The notes below the pieces were generated by a model that ran no database searches, was not told the origin of the DNA, and saw only the letters and a list, made by a program, of their open reading frames with translations. Made by a program: the position numbers and the translations under genes. Of a stretch of DNA of 64,000 nt, positions 63,563 to 64,000 are shown piece by piece. This DNA comes from Desulfobacterales bacterium. Its GTDB lineage: Bacteria; Desulfobacterota; Desulfobacteria; Desulfobacterales; JAFDDL01. Within the stretch, counting starts at the first letter, position 1. Each line of letters begins with the position of its first letter. Where the stretch lies: positions 1 through 64,000 of the forward strand of contig JAVEYW010000010.1 of the NCBI GenBank assembly GCA_034003325.1, given 5' to 3'.

Positions 63563-64000
63563 TGGATATCACCGATATTGACATTAACATTCCCACGCTC
63601 GGGGAATCAAAAATCCCCACCTCGATTCAACGGGGGCGATACGGGTTACGGTCCCGCCGTTTTGTGTCCGAAAAAGAAAGAGTGCTCATTAATGCGGATA
63701 TCACCCATTTACACGAAACCATTGCACGGGGGATAACACCGTTGTCCTTTGAACTGGCTGGTCCCCGAGAAACCATTTATTTTGACCCCAGCAAACTCCG
63801 CTGCGCCATGGTGACTTGCGGCGGATTATGCCCGGGCATCAACGATATCATTCGTTCCCTTGTTCTGGAGCTTTTCTATGGATACGGCGTTCGTAATATC
63901 TACGGCATTCGCTATGGCCTGCAGGGGTTTATTCCGTCCTACGGGCACGATGTGATCGAACTGCGCCCGGAACGCGTCGTAAACATATTGGAAATGGGCG
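63563..64000 (+). CDS. 6-phosphofructokinase (partial, runs off the window)
   Basis: The first 146 codons are visible, starting after TATGGAGTAAAACGCAAA at the ATG 63563. The nucleotide-phosphate loop VTCGGLCPGINDIIRS and GIRYGLQGFIP identify the group II (long, PPi- or ATP-dependent) PFK of the TP0108/plant-like type rather than the E. coli PfkA form. An N-terminal extension of about 75 residues is typical of that group. It is glycolytic and pairs functionally with pyk. The 3' end is beyond the window. Confidence 0.88.

Overview
The window looks like chromosomal DNA of a Gram-negative, probably sulfate-reducing-type deltaproteobacterium (Desulfobacterota, Desulfobacterales-like). This is inferred from gene content: a complete Nuo complex I operon with a fused NuoB-C-D polypeptide, a PfaD-first polyunsaturated-fatty-acid-type synthase, LPS genes (lpxD, kdsD), a two-REC/DUF4388 regulator and an HDOD regulator. 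No 16S rRNA or other marker gene lies in the window, so the placement is an inference.

Layout. 168-758: a lone membrane protein. 1235-6241 (minus): a type I secretion operon (TolC-like, HlyB-like, HlyD-like) with no visible substrate gene, bracketed by two diverged ~220 bp direct repeats. 6797-8864: an M24 peptidase and xerD. 9228-17577: a two-gene lipid/polyketide synthase, PfaD-type enoyl reductase plus a 2158-aa PfaA-type megasynthase (KS-AT-ACP-ACP-KR-DH), without PfaB, PfaC or a PPTase nearby. 17680-24298: a same-strand signalling train (REC-REC-DUF4388, MshEN-like protein, MinD/FlhG-like ATPase, soluble histidine kinase, REC-HDOD, YitT). 24318-39027 (minus): the nuo operon in the order A-BCD-E-F-G-H-I-J-K-L-M-N, with short tandem-repeat arrays inserted between some genes.

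39136-51077 is a scrambled accessory region. Fragments of the 5' end of nuo (nuoA, nuoB), a broken toxin-antitoxin pair, an IS91-like transposase remnant, a PPOX remnant and perfect palindromes surround two intact units: an AT-rich dienoyl-CoA-reductase-like flavoprotein (40910-42871) and a seven-gene membrane-lipid modification cassette (44107-49915: chalcone-isomerase-like, DUF1295, DUF2177, FAD oxidoreductase, DUF1365, cyclopropane-fatty-acid-synthase-like methyltransferase, DUF2878). The cassette sits at a break point of a duplicated nuo-upstream segment.

51214-55516 holds a macro-domain gene with a zinc-ribbon partner, a secreted protein with three ~95-aa repeats and a polyproline linker, an ankyrin protein and an outer-membrane porin. 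55774-57652 is a nitrogen module, glnK-amtB, with a near-perfect sigma-54 promoter. 57991-64000 is core metabolism and envelope synthesis: pyk, lpxD, an acyl-CoA ligase, kdsD and the start of a phosphofructokinase gene that runs off the end.

Two themes recur. One is lipid chemistry: the Pfa-type synthase, the CFA-type cassette, the acyl-CoA ligase and the dienoyl-CoA reductase. The other is a family of small dispersed repeats, made of an octamer array followed by a stem-loop, that marks intergenic and disrupted sites.
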